NCBI RefSeq assembly: GCF_900156745.1
Contig: NZ_LT707065.1
Location: forward strand, 3,906,001-3,970,000
DNA from: Achromobacter sp. MFA1 R4
Lineage (GTDB): Bacteria; Pseudomonadota; Gammaproteobacteria; Burkholderiales; Burkholderiaceae_B
Reading direction: 5' to 3'
Length of the DNA: 64,000 bases
Shown: in pieces, positions 8,717 to 16,748 of the stretch
Position numbering within the stretch: the stretch's first letter is position 1
Layout: each line of letters opens with the position of its first letter
The notes under the pieces: model-generated
The model's input: the letters and a program-made list of their open reading frames with translations, nothing else
Databases searched by the model: none
Told to the model about the DNA's origin: nothing
Made by a program: the position numbers and the translations under genes

Positions 8717-9397
8717 ATGCTCTCCCAGCAAGAACTCAAGCAGCAAGCCGCTGACGCAGCCCTGGAATTCGTCGAACAGGTCGCCGGCCCGGACGCCATC
8801 ATCGGCGTGGGCACCGGTTCCACGGCTGACCTCTTCATCGACGGCCTGGCGCGATTCAAGGGCCGCATCGGTGGCACGGTGGCCAGTTCCGAGCGCAGCG
8901 CGGCCCGTCTAGCGGGCCATGGCCTGAAAGTGCTGGACCTGAACGACGTGTCCACCATGCCCATCTACGTGGACGGCGCCGACGAGATCAACGCCAGCCT
9001 GCACATGATCAAGGGCGGCGGCGGTGCGCTGACGCGCGAGAAGATCGTGGCCTCGGTGGCCGAACGCTTCATCTGCATCGCCGATGAATCCAAGCTGGTC
9101 CAGACGCTGGGCAAGTTTCCATTGCCGCTCGAAGTCATTCCGATGGCGCGGGAATCCGTGGCCCGCGCGCTCACCGCGCTGGGCGGCCAGCCCCGGCTGC
9201 GCGAGGGCTTTGTCACGGACAACGGCAACATCATCCTGGACGTGTCCGGGCTGTCCATCACCGACGCGCCCGCGTTCGAAGCCATCGTCAACAACCTGCC
9301 GGGCGTCGTGACCTGCGGCCTGTTCGCGCTGTCGGGCGCCGACGTGGCGCTGCTGGCCACCCAGAACGGCATCCGCCGCCTGGACCGCGCCGGCTGA
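8717..9397 (+). CDS. rpiA: Ribose-5-phosphate isomerase A
   Basis: A 226-residue cytosolic enzyme of the pentose phosphate pathway, interconverting ribose-5-phosphate and ribulose-5-phosphate. Diagnostic blocks: G-V-G-T-G-S-T-A phosphate loop near residue 32, D-G-A-D-E-I-N near 86 (catalytic Asp pair) and [12 protein letters not shown] (catalytic Lys and Glu). Full length for the RpiA family (E. coli 219). A TAAATT -10-like element lies about 40 bases upstream, at the end of the dehydrogenase gene. It is followed by a GC-rich hairpin and then phoU, so it is probably monocistronic. Confidence 0.96.
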   Translation: MLSQQELKQQAADAALEFVEQVAGPDAIIGVGTGSTADLFIDGLARFKGRIGGTVASSERSAARLAGHGLKVLDLNDVSTMPIYVDGADEINASLHMIKGGGGALTREKIVASVAERFICIADESKLVQTLGKFPLPLEVIPMARESVARALTALGGQPRLREGFVTDNGNIILDVSGLSITDAPAFEAIVNNLPGVVTCGLFALSGADVALLATQNGIRRLDRAG

Positions 9398-9414
9398 CCA
9401 GACGCCGGCCTGCA

Positions 9415-9448
9415 GGCCCCGCCGATCCGCCTTGCCGGGGGCGGGGCC
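9415..9448 (+). terminator. GC-rich hairpin after rpiA
   Basis: A perfect 9-bp stem (GGCCCCGCC pairing with GGCGGGGCC) around a 16-base loop, starting 18 bases after the rpiA stop. It lacks a U-tract, so it would be a Rho-assisted or inefficient terminator. Confidence 0.5.
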
Positions 9449-9461
9449 TCGATTCATAATC

Positions 9462-9479
9462 CTGTCACACTTGGGTCAT
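9462..9479 (+). promoter_or_regulatory. Pho box (PhoB operator) upstream of phoU
   Basis: Two 7-mers, CTGTCAC and GGGTCAT, are separated by ACTT. This reproduces the PhoB layout of CTGTCAT repeats on an 11-base pitch. A weaker third unit (GATTCAT at 9451-9457) is in phase. The site lies 84 bases before the phoU start and just after the rpiA hairpin. Confidence 0.7.
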
Positions 9480-9562
9480 AACCTTGCCGGTTGTGCAGGC
9501 CCATCTCGTAACCGCTTTTATTTCGGGGCAATGCAATGAGATCAACCACGCAGGGAGCCCGG

Positions 9563-10291
9563 ATGACGGAGCATACAAACAAGCAGTTCGACGCCGATCT
9601 GGAGAGCGTCCGTTCGCAATTCTTGCAAATGGGCGGCGTGGTGGAAGCCATGATCCAGGAGGCGATCGACGCGCTGGCCAGCGGCGATATGTCGCTGGTC
9701 GATAAGGTTCGCGAGCGGGAAAAGGAAGTCAACCGCCACGAAGTCGAGATCGACGAAAGCATCAGCCGCATCCTGGCCCGGCACCAGCCCACCGCCATCG
9801 ACCTGCGCATGCTGATGGCCGTGTCCAAGATGCTGACCGACATGGAGCGATCCGGCGACGAGGCCGAGAAGGTCGCCACCGTTGCCCGCCGCGTCCATGA
9901 AGGCGAACTGCGCCACATTCCCGTGATCGAACTGCGCCACATGGCCGCCGCCGTGCGTACCATGCTGCACCAGGCGCTGGATGCGTTCGCTCGCCTCGAT
10001 CCCATCCTGGCCGCCGCCGTCGTGCGCAGCGACAAGGAAGTGGACAAGGAATGGAAGGGCGCGCTGCGCCACCTGATCACCTACATGATCGAAGATCCGC
10101 GCACCATTTCGCGCGCCATCGACATGATCTTCATCGCGCGCGCGCTCGAACGCATCGGCGATCACGCCAAGAACATGTCCGAGCGCGTGATCTACATGGT
10201 CAAGGGCGCCGACGTGCGCCACACCGGCGTGAAGAACACCGAGCGCCTGGCGCGCGGCGAAGAAGAGTCCGAGGACACCTCGGACCAGTAA
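9563..10291 (+). CDS. phoU: Phosphate-signalling regulator PhoU
   Basis: A 242-residue all-helical protein made of two PhoU repeats. The metal-binding E/D-x-x-x-D patterns are visible in each half (M-E-R-S-G-D-E-A-E in the first, L-E-R-I-G-D-H-A-K-N in the second). PhoU dampens PhoR/PhoB signalling through the Pst transporter and shapes phosphate uptake. It normally ends a pstSCAB-phoU operon; here neither pst genes nor phoBR adjoin it. It has its own Pho box instead. The ATG at 9563 is chosen because AGGGAG precedes it; an in-frame ATG nine codons upstream lacks such a site. The acidic tail is not conserved. Confidence 0.95.
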   Translation: MTEHTNKQFDADLESVRSQFLQMGGVVEAMIQEAIDALASGDMSLVDKVREREKEVNRHEVEIDESISRILARHQPTAIDLRMLMAVSKMLTDMERSGDEAEKVATVARRVHEGELRHIPVIELRHMAAAVRTMLHQALDAFARLDPILAAAVVRSDKEVDKEWKGALRHLITYMIEDPRTISRAIDMIFIARALERIGDHAKNMSERVIYMVKGADVRHTGVKNTERLARGEEESEDTSDQ

Positions 10292-10310
10292 GCGCCCACC
10301 GCCTGCCGCC

Positions 10311-12263
10311 TCAAAGCGGTAGCGCCGATCCCTGGCACAGCCGGGGATCCGGCACACCCGGCTTGCCGCCGTCGATGCGACCGGCAAGCCGGCGTCCGAA
10401 GCCCGGCATCGCCGGCGCACCCACCTCCAGGTCGTACCATCCCTCGCAGCCCGCGTACTTGAGCTCGACCGCGCCGCCCGCGGGCACGTGCGCCATGGCG
10501 CGCCAGCCGTCCTGCATGTGCGATTCGACCCTGACCGGTTGCGGCGTGTCGCCGTGGTTGACCAGCCGCAGGCGCAGGCCCGAGGTCACGGGCACGAGCT
10601 GCGCTTCCAGCATGCCCGCATCCTGCGCATCGCCGCGGAACTGGCGGTGAAACCCGTCCGGCCCCAGCAGCCACAGGTCATATGCGCCGTTTTGCGCCAG
10701 CCGCCAGCCGTCGTCCAGCCGCGCACCCGCGCCCACCGTGTAGCGCCGGGGCGCCCGCGCCAGCGCAAGACGGTCATAGACGTGCAGCACGGCGCCCGCG
10801 CTGCCCGGATTGCGCAGCGTCAGCCGGTAATGTTCGCCATCGGCCGCCATCTTGCCCACGGCCTCCAGCGCATAGGGCAAGGGACAGGCGTGGCGGTTGC
10901 TGTCGGGATGATGCGGCCCCCGGTCGCCCGCGAAATCGAAGGCCGACGTCAGGTCGCCCGCCACCGTGCGGCGCCAGGCGCTGATGTTGGGTTCGGCGAT
11001 GCCGAAGCGCGCTTCCAGGAATCGGAGCACGGAGGTGTGGTCGAACACCTGCGAATTGACCCAGCCGCCCCGGCTCCAGGGCGAAACCACCAGCATGGGC
11101 ACGCGCGGACCCAGCCCGAAGGCGCGGCCGTGCAGGGCCGCGGGATCGTCCGGCGTGGACGCGCTGGGGCCGTGCCGCGCGTCGTGGTATTCGCCGTCGA
11201 GTTCGACAGTGGACAGGCCGCCCGATTCGCCGTCCGGATGGCGCGCGGGCGGTGCGGGCGGCGGCATGTGGTCGAAGAAGCAATCGTTTTCGTCATAGGT
11301 GACGAACAGCACGCACCGGCTCCATGTTTCGGGGTCCCGCGTCAGGATGTCCAGCACGCGCTCGGTGTAGGCGCCGCCCTGGCGGGGCGCGGACACTTCG
11401 GGGTGCTCCGAATCCGCCGCGGACGCGATGATCCAGGACACGGCGGGCAGCGTGCCCTGGGCCACGTCGCGGGCCAGATCGTCCAGGGTGCGGGTGGCCA
11501 GCGCGCGGTCGCGCAGCGGCGCCTCGGCCGCCGCGCTCGCGTGTTGGCTGCGGTACTGCCTGAAGCCGGCGAGCGGGTTGTCGTTGTAGTTGTCCGCCAT
11601 GTCCTGGTAGATGCGCCAGTCCACGCCCGCCGCCTGCAGCCGCTCCGGATAGGTGGTCCAGGCGTAGCCCTCGGTGGCCGGCCCGAGCCGGTCATAGGTG
11701 TTGACGAGCGCCGGCCCGCCTGCCGCGCCCTGCGGATCGTTGGTCCCCGTCCACAGGAACAGCCGGTTCGGGTTGGTGCCGGCCTGGATCGAACAGTGAT
11801 AGGCGTCGCACACCGTGAAGGCGTTCGCCAGCGCCGTCTGGAACGGCACGTCAGCGCCCTGGTAGGCGCCCATGCCCAGCCGGCTCTTGGCGGACAGCCA
11901 CTGGTCCATGCGGCCGTCGTTCCAGGCGCGCTGCGCGTCGTCCCAGGTGTGCGGCGTGATGTAGCCCACCGGCGTGTCGCTGGCGTACTCCGGCCGCAGG
12001 TCGTAGGGACGGCAGCGGGCCTGGCCGTCCGCCTGCGTCATGACCGTGCCCGCCGGGGTGGGGGCCGGATGCGGATCGGCAAAGCCGCGCACGCCCGGCA
12101 GCGTGCCGAAATAATGGTCGAAGGACCGGTTTTCCTGCATCAGGATGACGACGTGTCGCACGTCTCGCAGCGTGCCGGTCGTGCGGTCGGGCTCGATCCG
12201 CAGCGCGCGCTCGATGACGGGGGACGGGTCAGGTGCGATGGGCAGGCGCGATTCTTCTTTCAT
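10311..12263 (-). CDS. Phosphocholine-type phospholipase C / AcpA-family phosphoesterase
   Basis: 650 residues of the bacterial phospholipase C (PlcH/PlcN/AcpA) superfamily, which hydrolyses phosphodiester headgroups with a metal-Thr/Ser centre. Seen: M-Q-E-N-R-S-F-D-H-Y-F-G at ~42-53, A-G-T-N-P-N-R, T-Y-D-E-N-D-C-F-F-D-H, V-P-M-L-V-V-S-P-W-S-R-G-G, and F-D-H-T-S-V-L-R-F-L-E. Two C-terminal beta domains (about 470-640) fit the extra domains of phosphocholine-specific enzymes. Family members are usually exported by Tat, but here the N-terminus has no twin-arginine or hydrophobic signal, and none is visible in frame just upstream. It may be cytoplasmic or mis-started. It is convergent with phoU. 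Confidence 0.88.
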   Translation of the reverse strand: MKEESRLPIAPDPSPVIERALRIEPDRTTGTLRDVRHVVILMQENRSFDHYFGTLPGVRGFADPHPAPTPAGTVMTQADGQARCRPYDLRPEYASDTPVGYITPHTWDDAQRAWNDGRMDQWLSAKSRLGMGAYQGADVPFQTALANAFTVCDAYHCSIQAGTNPNRLFLWTGTNDPQGAAGGPALVNTYDRLGPATEGYAWTTYPERLQAAGVDWRIYQDMADNYNDNPLAGFRQYRSQHASAAAEAPLRDRALATRTLDDLARDVAQGTLPAVSWIIASAADSEHPEVSAPRQGGAYTERVLDILTRDPETWSRCVLFVTYDENDCFFDHMPPPAPPARHPDGESGGLSTVELDGEYHDARHGPSASTPDDPAALHGRAFGLGPRVPMLVVSPWSRGGWVNSQVFDHTSVLRFLEARFGIAEPNISAWRRTVAGDLTSAFDFAGDRGPHHPDSNRHACPLPYALEAVGKMAADGEHYRLTLRNPGSAGAVLHVYDRLALARAPRRYTVGAGARLDDGWRLAQNGAYDLWLLGPDGFHRQFRGDAQDAGMLEAQLVPVTSGLRLRLVNHGDTPQPVRVESHMQDGWRAMAHVPAGGAVELKYAGCEGWYDLEVGAPAMPGFGRRLAGRIDGGKPGVPDPRLCQGSALPL

Positions 12264-12343
12264 GACAGCGTTAATACGGTCAGCGGTCTGTGAATCTTAA
12301 GGTCTTGGGAGGCCGAGATCTTGAGGGTGCATGCGAAAAGGCA

Positions 12344-12370
12344 AAAGCCCCTCGCGGGGCGAGGGGCTTT
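12344..12370 (-). terminator. Intrinsic terminator for yggX
   Basis: A perfect 11-bp stem (AAAGCCCCTCG with CGAGGGGCTTT, 5-base loop). On the minus strand it is followed by a TTTT run. It lies 35 bases after the yggX stop and upstream of the phospholipase gene. Confidence 0.85.
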
Positions 12371-12404
12371 GCGATGCCGTACGCCGCGGGCGCGGCGTAT
12401 CGGG

Positions 12405-12677
12405 TCAGGCCGAGGGCGGGACGTAGCCGTCGGCTTCGACGCTGCCGTCCTCGAACAGGTAGCGTTCCATCTGCTGCTGCAGGTACTTGCGCGCGCGGGC
12501 GTCGGCCAGGTTCAGGCGGTTTTCGTTCACCAGGCGCGTCTGCACGCTTTTCCAGTCTTCCCAGGCTTCCTTGGAAATGCTTTGCCAGATGCGCGTGCCG
12601 ACTTCGCCGGGATAGGGCGGATAGTCCAGCCCTTCTGCTTCACGCTTCAATTTCACACAGTTGACGATACGGGCCAT
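12405..12677 (-). CDS. yggX: Fe(II)-trafficking / oxidative damage protection protein YggX
   Basis: A 90-residue protein matching the YggX family over its whole length: [10 protein letters not shown] with the conserved Cys7, then [12 protein letters not shown] and [17 protein letters not shown]. It is thought to protect Fe-S clusters under oxidative stress and is often found beside mutY. Here its neighbours are argA upstream and a phospholipase downstream. A TAAAAT -10-like hexamer on the minus strand lies about 35 bases upstream (12709-12714). A strong intrinsic terminator follows, so it is a single-gene unit. Confidence 0.95.
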   Translation of the reverse strand: MARIVNCVKLKREAEGLDYPPYPGEVGTRIWQSISKEAWEDWKSVQTRLVNENRLNLADARARKYLQQQMERYLFEDGSVEADGYVPPSA

Positions 12678-12781
12678 GGTTCGCTGCCGGAAAAATGAAT
12701 AACGCCACATTTTAGCGGGCTTGGCGCGCGCCGGGCGCCAAGCCCCTTTTATCCTCCGCGGATTGGCGCGGGGAGCGGGTG

Positions 12782-14140
12782 TCAGAGCTTCTTGATGAAG
12801 ACCAGGCTGTTCCGGGAGCGGTTGTAGTTGTTCTGCTTTTCGCGGGGCAGGTCGGCGATGCCGCCCTGCACGAAGCCGCGCTTCATGAACCAGTGCGAGG
12901 TGCGGGTGGTCAGCACGAACAGCCGCTTGGCGCCCGCGGCACGGGCGCGCGATTCCATGTGACGCAGCAGGATCTCGCCTTCGCCGGAGCCCTGCCATTC
13001 GGGGTGCACGATCAGGCAGGCCATTTCGGCCATCTGCTCGTCGGGGAAGGCATGCAGCGCCGCGCAGCCGTAGATGACGCCATCGTGCTCCAGCACGGTG
13101 AAGTTCTCGACGTCGCGCTCGACTACGCTGCGCGGGCGCGGCACCAGCGTGCCGTCGGCTTCCAGGGGTTCGATCAGGCTGAGGATGGCGCCCACGTCGT
13201 CGATCGTGGCGGGGCGCAGGTCGTCCAGCGTGTCTTCGACCACCATGGTGCCCACGCCATCGTGGGTGAAGATCTCGAGCAGCACGCTGCCGTCCAGTTC
13301 GAAGGGCAGCAGGTGGGCGCGCGCCACCCCGCGCTTGACCGCGAGCGAGGCGTATTGCAGGAAGGAATGGGTTTCTTCGTCTAGCTCGCCGCCCGCCAGC
13401 AGCGCGTCGGCATCCACGCGCGCCAGCTCGGTGTCCAGCGTGCCGTCGTCGTTCAGCACGCCCTGCGAGCGCGACAGGAAGATCAGTTTTTCGGCGCGCA
13501 GCGCCACGGCCACGCTGGTGGCGAGGTCTTCCATGGCCAGGTTGAAGGCGTCGCCCGTCGGCGAGAAACCCAGCGGCGACAGCAGCACGACCGACGAGGC
13601 TTTCTCGATGGCGAACTTCAGCGCCTCCACGTCGATCTTGCGAACCTGGCCGGTGTGCTTGTAGTCCACGCCGTCCAGCACGCCCGCGGGGCGCGCGGTG
13701 ACGAAATTGCCGGAGATCACGCGGATGTGGGCGTGCGACATGGGCGTGTTGGGCAGCCCCTGGCTGAAGGCCGCCTCGATGTCCAGGCGGATCTCGCCGG
13801 CGGCTTCCTTGGCGCATTCGAGCGCGGCGGCGTCGGTGGGGGACAGGCCCCGGTCGAACTGCTGCGTGTAGCCCTTCAGGCGCAATTGCTCGTTGACCTG
13901 CGGCCGCGAGCCGTGCACCAGCACCAGCCGGATGCCCAGCGAGGACAGCAGGGACAGATCCTGGACCAGGGCATTCAGCGCGCCGGCCTGCACCAGTTCG
14001 CCGCCAAACGCCACCACGAACGTCTTGCCTCGGAATGCATGCACATACGGCGCCACGTCTCGGAACCATCGCACAAACTGCGCGGCGGCAAATTCAGGGG
14101 CTTCAAGGGCGGAGACGGTGTCTGGTTCCAGGTCGGGCAT
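12782..14140 (-). CDS. argA: Amino-acid N-acetyltransferase (N-acetylglutamate synthase, ArgA)
   Basis: 452 residues (E. coli ArgA 443). First step of arginine biosynthesis: acetyl-CoA plus glutamate to N-acetylglutamate. The N-terminal two thirds is an amino-acid-kinase-like domain (V-V-A-F-G-G-E near residue 44, [11 protein letters not shown] near 75) that binds the arginine inhibitor. From ~315 a GNAT domain follows, with [14 protein letters not shown] (acetyl-CoA loop) and the R-G-F end. The start ATG follows a GC-rich 227-base spacer that carries a TATAAT element. Transcription probably starts there rather than from the permease genes upstream. Confidence 0.96.
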   Translation of the reverse strand: MPDLEPDTVSALEAPEFAAAQFVRWFRDVAPYVHAFRGKTFVVAFGGELVQAGALNALVQDLSLLSSLGIRLVLVHGSRPQVNEQLRLKGYTQQFDRGLSPTDAAALECAKEAAGEIRLDIEAAFSQGLPNTPMSHAHIRVISGNFVTARPAGVLDGVDYKHTGQVRKIDVEALKFAIEKASSVVLLSPLGFSPTGDAFNLAMEDLATSVAVALRAEKLIFLSRSQGVLNDDGTLDTELARVDADALLAGGELDEETHSFLQYASLAVKRGVARAHLLPFELDGSVLLEIFTHDGVGTMVVEDTLDDLRPATIDDVGAILSLIEPLEADGTLVPRPRSVVERDVENFTVLEHDGVIYGCAALHAFPDEQMAEMACLIVHPEWQGSGEGEILLRHMESRARAAGAKRLFVLTTRTSHWFMKRGFVQGGIADLPREKQNNYNRSRNSLVFIKKL

Positions 14141-14234
14141 GATGAGTGTTGCTTTGATCCTATGGGTCGCGGGACGGCGCAGGCGGAAGGGCCTGGCCGC
14201 GCGCGCCGCCCGAGGGGGGGCGGCGCTACGCGGA

Positions 14235-14240
14235 ATTATA
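14235..14240 (-). promoter_or_regulatory. Probable argA -10 element
   Basis: On the minus strand this reads TATAAT in an otherwise very GC-rich spacer, 95 bases before the argA start. The -35 region is poor. It is the only AT-rich hexamer between argA and the permease genes. Confidence 0.5.
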
Positions 14241-14367
14241 TGGCCGCGCCCGGACGGCCACCGGCGCCGGTCCGCCGCATTGTGGCGGACGCCCCACAGG
14301 CGGCCCCCGCCCGGCGTCCGCGGCGCCGGGCCCCGGCCCCCGGCCCGCGTTGCCGGCGCCCGCGGCC

Positions 14368-15042
14368 TCAATGCCGGGAAAGCTGCCGGTGTTCCAGCCG
14401 GCTGAGCAGGCGCACGACGGGCCACAGCAGCGCCAGGTAGAACAGCGCCGCCAGCACGATGGGCGACGGGTTGTAGACCAGCGACTGGGCGTCGCGCGCC
14501 ACCCGCAGCAGTTCCGGCAGCGCGACGGCGCTGGCCAGCGTGGTCAGCTTGACCACTTCGAGCGTGTTGCTGATGAGATCCGGCATGACGTTGCGCGTGG
14601 CCTGCGGGATCTGCACATGCCACATCGTCTGCCAGGCGGACAGGCCCGTGGACCGCGCCGCTTCGACCTGTCCGCGCGGCACGCTTTCCAGCCCGGCGCG
14701 GAAGACCTCGCCGTAGTAGGAGGAATTGTTCAGCATGAAGCCCACCGCCACCGCCAGCAGCTTGGGCAGGTCCAGTCCCAGGAACGGCGCGCCGAAGTAG
14801 ATGAAGATCAGCAGCACCAGCGGCGGCAGGGCACGGAAGAAATCGATGTAGATGGCCAGCAGCACGCGCGCCCAGCGGGCCTTGAGCGTGACGGACAGCA
14901 CGCCGATGAGCAGCCCCGACGCCAGCCCCACCGGGATCACCATGGCCGACAGCATCAGCGTGCGGCCCAGGCCCTGCAGCAGGTAGGGCGCGACGTTGGC
15001 GTAGACGTTCAGATTGAAGAAATTCTGCAGGATTTCGTCCAT
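14368..15042 (-). CDS. Polar amino acid-type ABC transporter permease (second)
   Basis: A 224-residue HisM/GlnP-type permease with about five hydrophobic spans. It carries the R-A-L-P-P-L-V-L-L segment and the family loop with E-A-A-R-S-T-G-L-S-A-W-Q around residues 131-143. It pairs with the other permease, the ATPase and the binding protein encoded upstream to import a small amino-acid-like solute. It is the last gene of the hydantoin operon. The 189-base gap before it contains two tandem repeat arrays, so its expression relative to the first permease may be affected. The C-terminus (L-E-H-R-Q-L-S-R-H) is basic and cytoplasmic. Confidence 0.9.
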   Translation of the reverse strand: MDEILQNFFNLNVYANVAPYLLQGLGRTLMLSAMVIPVGLASGLLIGVLSVTLKARWARVLLAIYIDFFRALPPLVLLIFIYFGAPFLGLDLPKLLAVAVGFMLNNSSYYGEVFRAGLESVPRGQVEAARSTGLSAWQTMWHVQIPQATRNVMPDLISNTLEVVKLTTLASAVALPELLRVARDAQSLVYNPSPIVLAALFYLALLWPVVRLLSRLEHRQLSRH

Positions 15043-15100
15043 GCGGTTCCCCTGGGCCCATTGCGGGCTTCCTTGTTGTGTTTAGCCGGCCTGCGCGGCC

Positions 15101-15140
15101 CGGCGTGGCCTTGCGTGGCCTTGCGTGGCATTGCGCGGGC
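15101..15140 (-). repeat. 10-bp imperfect tandem repeat (about 4 copies)
   Basis: Successive decamers: CGGCGTGGCC, TTGCGTGGCC, TTGCGTGGCA, TTGCGCGGGC. They lie in the spacer between the two permease genes, 59 bases upstream of the start of the second permease. Copy number could vary between strains. Confidence 0.7.
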
Positions 15141-15173
15141 TGTGCCGATCGTTTGAGGTCCTTTCCGGCCCGA

Positions 15174-15243
15174 GGTCCGAGCTTCCAGGTCCGAGCTTCG
15201 TGGTCCGCGCTTCCAGATCAGTGCTTCCAGGTCAGTGCTTCCA
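15174..15243 (-). repeat. 14-bp tandem repeat array (5 copies) spanning a stop codon
   Basis: Five 14-base units in a row on the plus strand, with consensus GGTCNGNGCTTCCA, starting at 15174, 15188, 15202, 15216 and 15230. The last unit contains the final codons and stop (W-K-H-stop) of the permease at 15232-15909. The array therefore looks like serial duplication of the end of that gene. The units furthest from the gene have diverged most in the middle bases (CCGA versus CAGT). Confidence 0.8.
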
Positions 15244-15909
15244 CTTGAACCGCGTTTCGGTCCAGCGTCCCAGCACCACCACCGGCAGGAAAATGAGCAG
15301 GCAGGCCACGGCCGCCAAGGTCAGCGGCGTGGCGTTGCCTGCGTTGCTGCTGGCCGACTGCGCATTGTTGAGCACTTCGCTCAAGCCCACGACCGAGCCC
15401 AGCGCCGTGCTTTTGGTGATGGCGATGACGCGGTTGGTCAGCGGCGCGACGGTCAGTCTCAACGCCTGCGGCATCACGACATAGACCATGCTCTGCAGCC
15501 AGTTCAGCCCCGTTGAGCGCGCCGCCTCGGCCTGGCCGCGCGGCACCGACAGGATGCCCGCCCAGAAGATCTCCTCGGCAAACGCGGCCAGCACCAGCGA
15601 CAGCGACAGCCAGCACGCCACGAAGGCGGACATCGACAGGTTGATGTACGGGAACGCGAAGAACAGCACCATGATGACCACCAGCGGCGGCAGCGCGCGC
15701 AGGATGTCGGCAAAGCAGATGATCAGGAAATTCAACGGCCGGATGCGCAGCGCGCGCGTCATGGCCAGCGCGAGGCCAAGCGCCACGCCCGTGGCGGCCA
15801 CGGCCACGCCCAGTTGCAGCGTGACCCACATGCCGGCCAGGATGTCGGGCAGATAGCGCCAGGCGACCTCGGCGTTGAAAAATGAGAACAGCAGGGCTTT
15901 CAGATCCAT
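15232..15909 (-). CDS. Polar amino acid-type ABC transporter permease (first)
   Basis: A 225-residue HisQ/GlnP-type permease. Its spans include T-L-Q-L-G-V-A-V and R-A-L-P-P-L-V-V-I. The permease loop is at about 131-145 (Q-A-E-A-A-R-S-T-G-L-N-W-L). It shares the P-R-G-Q-x-E-A-A-R-S-T-G-L core with the second permease, as expected for a heterodimeric channel. It starts 20 bases after the ATPase stop. The last four residues R-F-K-W-K-H precede a stop codon whose surrounding sequence is repeated five times downstream. The solute is inferred to be a hydantoin, carbamoyl-amino acid or D-amino acid from the neighbouring enzymes. Confidence 0.9.
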   Translation of the reverse strand: MDLKALLFSFFNAEVAWRYLPDILAGMWVTLQLGVAVAATGVALGLALAMTRALRIRPLNFLIICFADILRALPPLVVIMVLFFAFPYINLSMSAFVACWLSLSLVLAAFAEEIFWAGILSVPRGQAEAARSTGLNWLQSMVYVVMPQALRLTVAPLTNRVIAITKSTALGSVVGLSEVLNNAQSASSNAGNATPLTLAAVACLLIFLPVVVLGRWTETRFKWKH

Positions 15910-15929
15910 GGAGCGCTCACCGGGCCGCC

Positions 15930-16676
15930 TTACGCGGCATGTTCCGCCATGCGGGCCAGAAAGGCCTGCGTGCGGGGTTGACGGGGGGCGCCAAAGACGT
16001 CCTGCGGCGGGCCTTGCTCGACGATCACGCCGCCGTCCATGAAGACGACCCGGTCGGCCGCCGCGCGGGCAAACCCCATTTCATGGCTGACCACCATCAT
16101 CGTCATGCCGTCGCGCTTGAGTTCGCGCATCACGGCCAGCACGCTGCCCACGAGCTCCGGGTCGAGCGCGCTGGTGGGCTCGTCGAACAGCACCACCTTC
16201 GGACGCAGGGCGAGCGAACGGGCAATACCCACGCGCTGCTGCTGGCCGCCGGATAACTGGTCGGGGTAAGCCTTTGCCTTGTCGGCCAGTCCCACGCGGT
16301 CCAGCGCCTCCATGCCGCGGCGGTCGGCCTCGGCGCGCGCCAGCTTCTGCACCTTGCGCAGCGCCAGCGTGATGTTCGACAGCACGGACATGTGGCGGTA
16401 CAGGTTGAAGTGCTGGAACACCATGCCGATGTTCTGGCGGATGCGATTCAGTTCGGCCGAAGGCGCGGTGATTTCCTCGCCATCGACGTGGATGGTGCCG
16501 GCGGACGGCTCCTCGAGCCGGTTGCAGCAGCGCAGCAGGCTGCTCTTGCCCGAGCCGGACGGGCCGATCATGAAGACCAGCTCGCCCTTGCCCACGTCCA
16601 GGTCGATACCCTTGAGGACGGCGTTGTCGCCATAGGACTTGTGCAGCCCGGCGATTTTCAGGATCGGCGTTTCCAT
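15930..16676 (-). CDS. Polar amino acid-type ABC transporter ATP-binding protein (GlnQ-like)
   Basis: A 248-residue ATPase: Walker [10 protein letters not shown] near residue 38, Q-loop in [10 protein letters not shown], signature L-S-G-G-Q-Q-Q-R, Walker [15 protein letters not shown] and switch His in V-S-H-E-M-G-F-A-R. These match the GlnQ/HisP family closely. The ATG at 16676 is preferred over the upstream in-frame start at 16724 because GAGGAG lies six bases before it. It sits between the binding-protein gene and the two permease genes, completing an importer in the hydantoin operon. Confidence 0.95.
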   Translation of the reverse strand: METPILKIAGLHKSYGDNAVLKGIDLDVGKGELVFMIGPSGSGKSSLLRCCNRLEEPSAGTIHVDGEEITAPSAELNRIRQNIGMVFQHFNLYRHMSVLSNITLALRKVQKLARAEADRRGMEALDRVGLADKAKAYPDQLSGGQQQRVGIARSLALRPKVVLFDEPTSALDPELVGSVLAVMRELKRDGMTMMVVSHEMGFARAAADRVVFMDGGVIVEQGPPQDVFGAPRQPRTQAFLARMAEHAA

Positions 16677-16748
16677 TGGAAGCTCCTCGGTGCGCGGGCG
16701 CGGGCCGCAAGCGACCCGTCCCATGTCGTTGGCGTTGGCGTCGGGCGA

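Noticed and set aside
15101..15243. The tandem repeats as CRISPR or insertion-sequence ends
   Set aside because: The units are directly adjacent with no spacers, no transposase gene is near and there are no target-site duplications.
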